From positions 51,566 through 115,565 of the forward strand of contig JAURZL010000017.1 in assembly GCA_030653365.1 (NCBI GenBank): a DNA stretch of 64,000 nt, in the 5' to 3' direction. The notes beneath the pieces are model-generated. The model did no database searches. It was not told where the DNA came from and saw only the letters and a list, made by a program, of their open reading frames with translations. Positions 63,926-64,000 of the stretch are shown piece after piece. Made by a program: the position numbers and the translations under genes. Numbering within the stretch: the first letter of the stretch is position 1; the number at the start of each line of letters is the position of its first letter. The stretch is from Anaerolineaceae bacterium (GTDB lineage Bacteria; Chloroflexota; Anaerolineae; Anaerolineales; Anaerolineaceae).

Positions 63926-64000
63926 GGGCGTTGTGGATTAATCAAAATCATTTATTTCATTAAAGATATTCCAAAGTATTGTCCTTAACCATCTTCAGAT

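Overview
The window looks like chromosomal DNA of an anaerobic, moderately low-GC member of the Anaerolineae (Chloroflexota). This is inferred from gene content, not from a marker gene: many lipoproteins have a short signal peptide, a lipobox cysteine and a Thr/Pro/Glu-rich linker; solute-binding proteins are lipid-anchored as in one-membrane cells; uptake systems for tungstate/molybdate, nucleosides and polyamines dominate; and several promoters lie so close to the start codon that the mRNA must be leaderless. I saw no rRNA, tRNA, CRISPR array or prophage.

Layout. 0-8 kb: end of a sensor-like gene, a GH2 beta-galactosidase, a C39-like peptidase lipoprotein, a broken malic-enzyme gene, a DeoC-like protein without its catalytic residues, and a two-component system. 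8-12.7 kb: a four-gene ABC-2 exporter (two ATPases, permease, HlyD-like lipoprotein) divergent from that two-component system. 13-21 kb: surface lipoproteins, a diheme cytochrome c, and an operon made of a lipoprotein with three sulfite-oxidase-like (SUOX-like) domains, a molybdate/tungstate-binding protein, its permease and a molbindin. No transporter ATPase accompanies it. 21-24.6 kb: small membrane proteins, an AbrB/PIN module, then a repeat-rich stretch. 24.4-26.7 kb: an ABC-F ATPase behind a short ORF and a terminator that look like an attenuator. 27-35 kb: a BMP-type nucleoside transporter operon, a SulP transporter and a tyrosine recombinase. 35-38.2 kb: a beta-propeller protein and a REP-associated transposase with REP palindromes and a decayed partial copy. 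38.2-43.6 kb: a complete polyamine transporter operon (potD-B-C-smORF-A) followed by an acetylpolyamine-deacetylase-like enzyme. 43.7-49.2 kb: a second PIN module, lipoproteins, a methyltransferase, a nucleoside phosphorylase, a CPBP protease and two DUF4491-like proteins. 49.5-52.4 kb: tungstate transporter TupB-TupC-TupA, with TupA fused to the SUOX-like domain seen at 19-20 kb. 52.5-58.2 kb: an M32 carboxypeptidase and the methylcitrate operon prpB-C-D with a clear promoter. 58.3-64 kb: thioredoxin-DUF2892 fusion, DUF2892 protein, a membrane-anchored MutS-like ATPase, a nitronate monooxygenase and an IS200-like transposase between identical 51-base double-hairpin repeats.

The most unusual theme is Mo/W metabolism at the cell surface. 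Two separate loci couple an oxyanion-binding lipoprotein to the same SUOX-like domain, once as an operon partner carrying a CxxCH haem motif and once as a direct fusion. The second theme is small palindromic repeats in every long intergenic region, two families of which sit around Y1 (HUH) transposases.

Start codons were moved from the longest ORF wherever a Shine-Dalgarno (SD) sequence, promoter or signal peptide argued for it. Family assignments are from recognition of motifs by eye; no database search was run.
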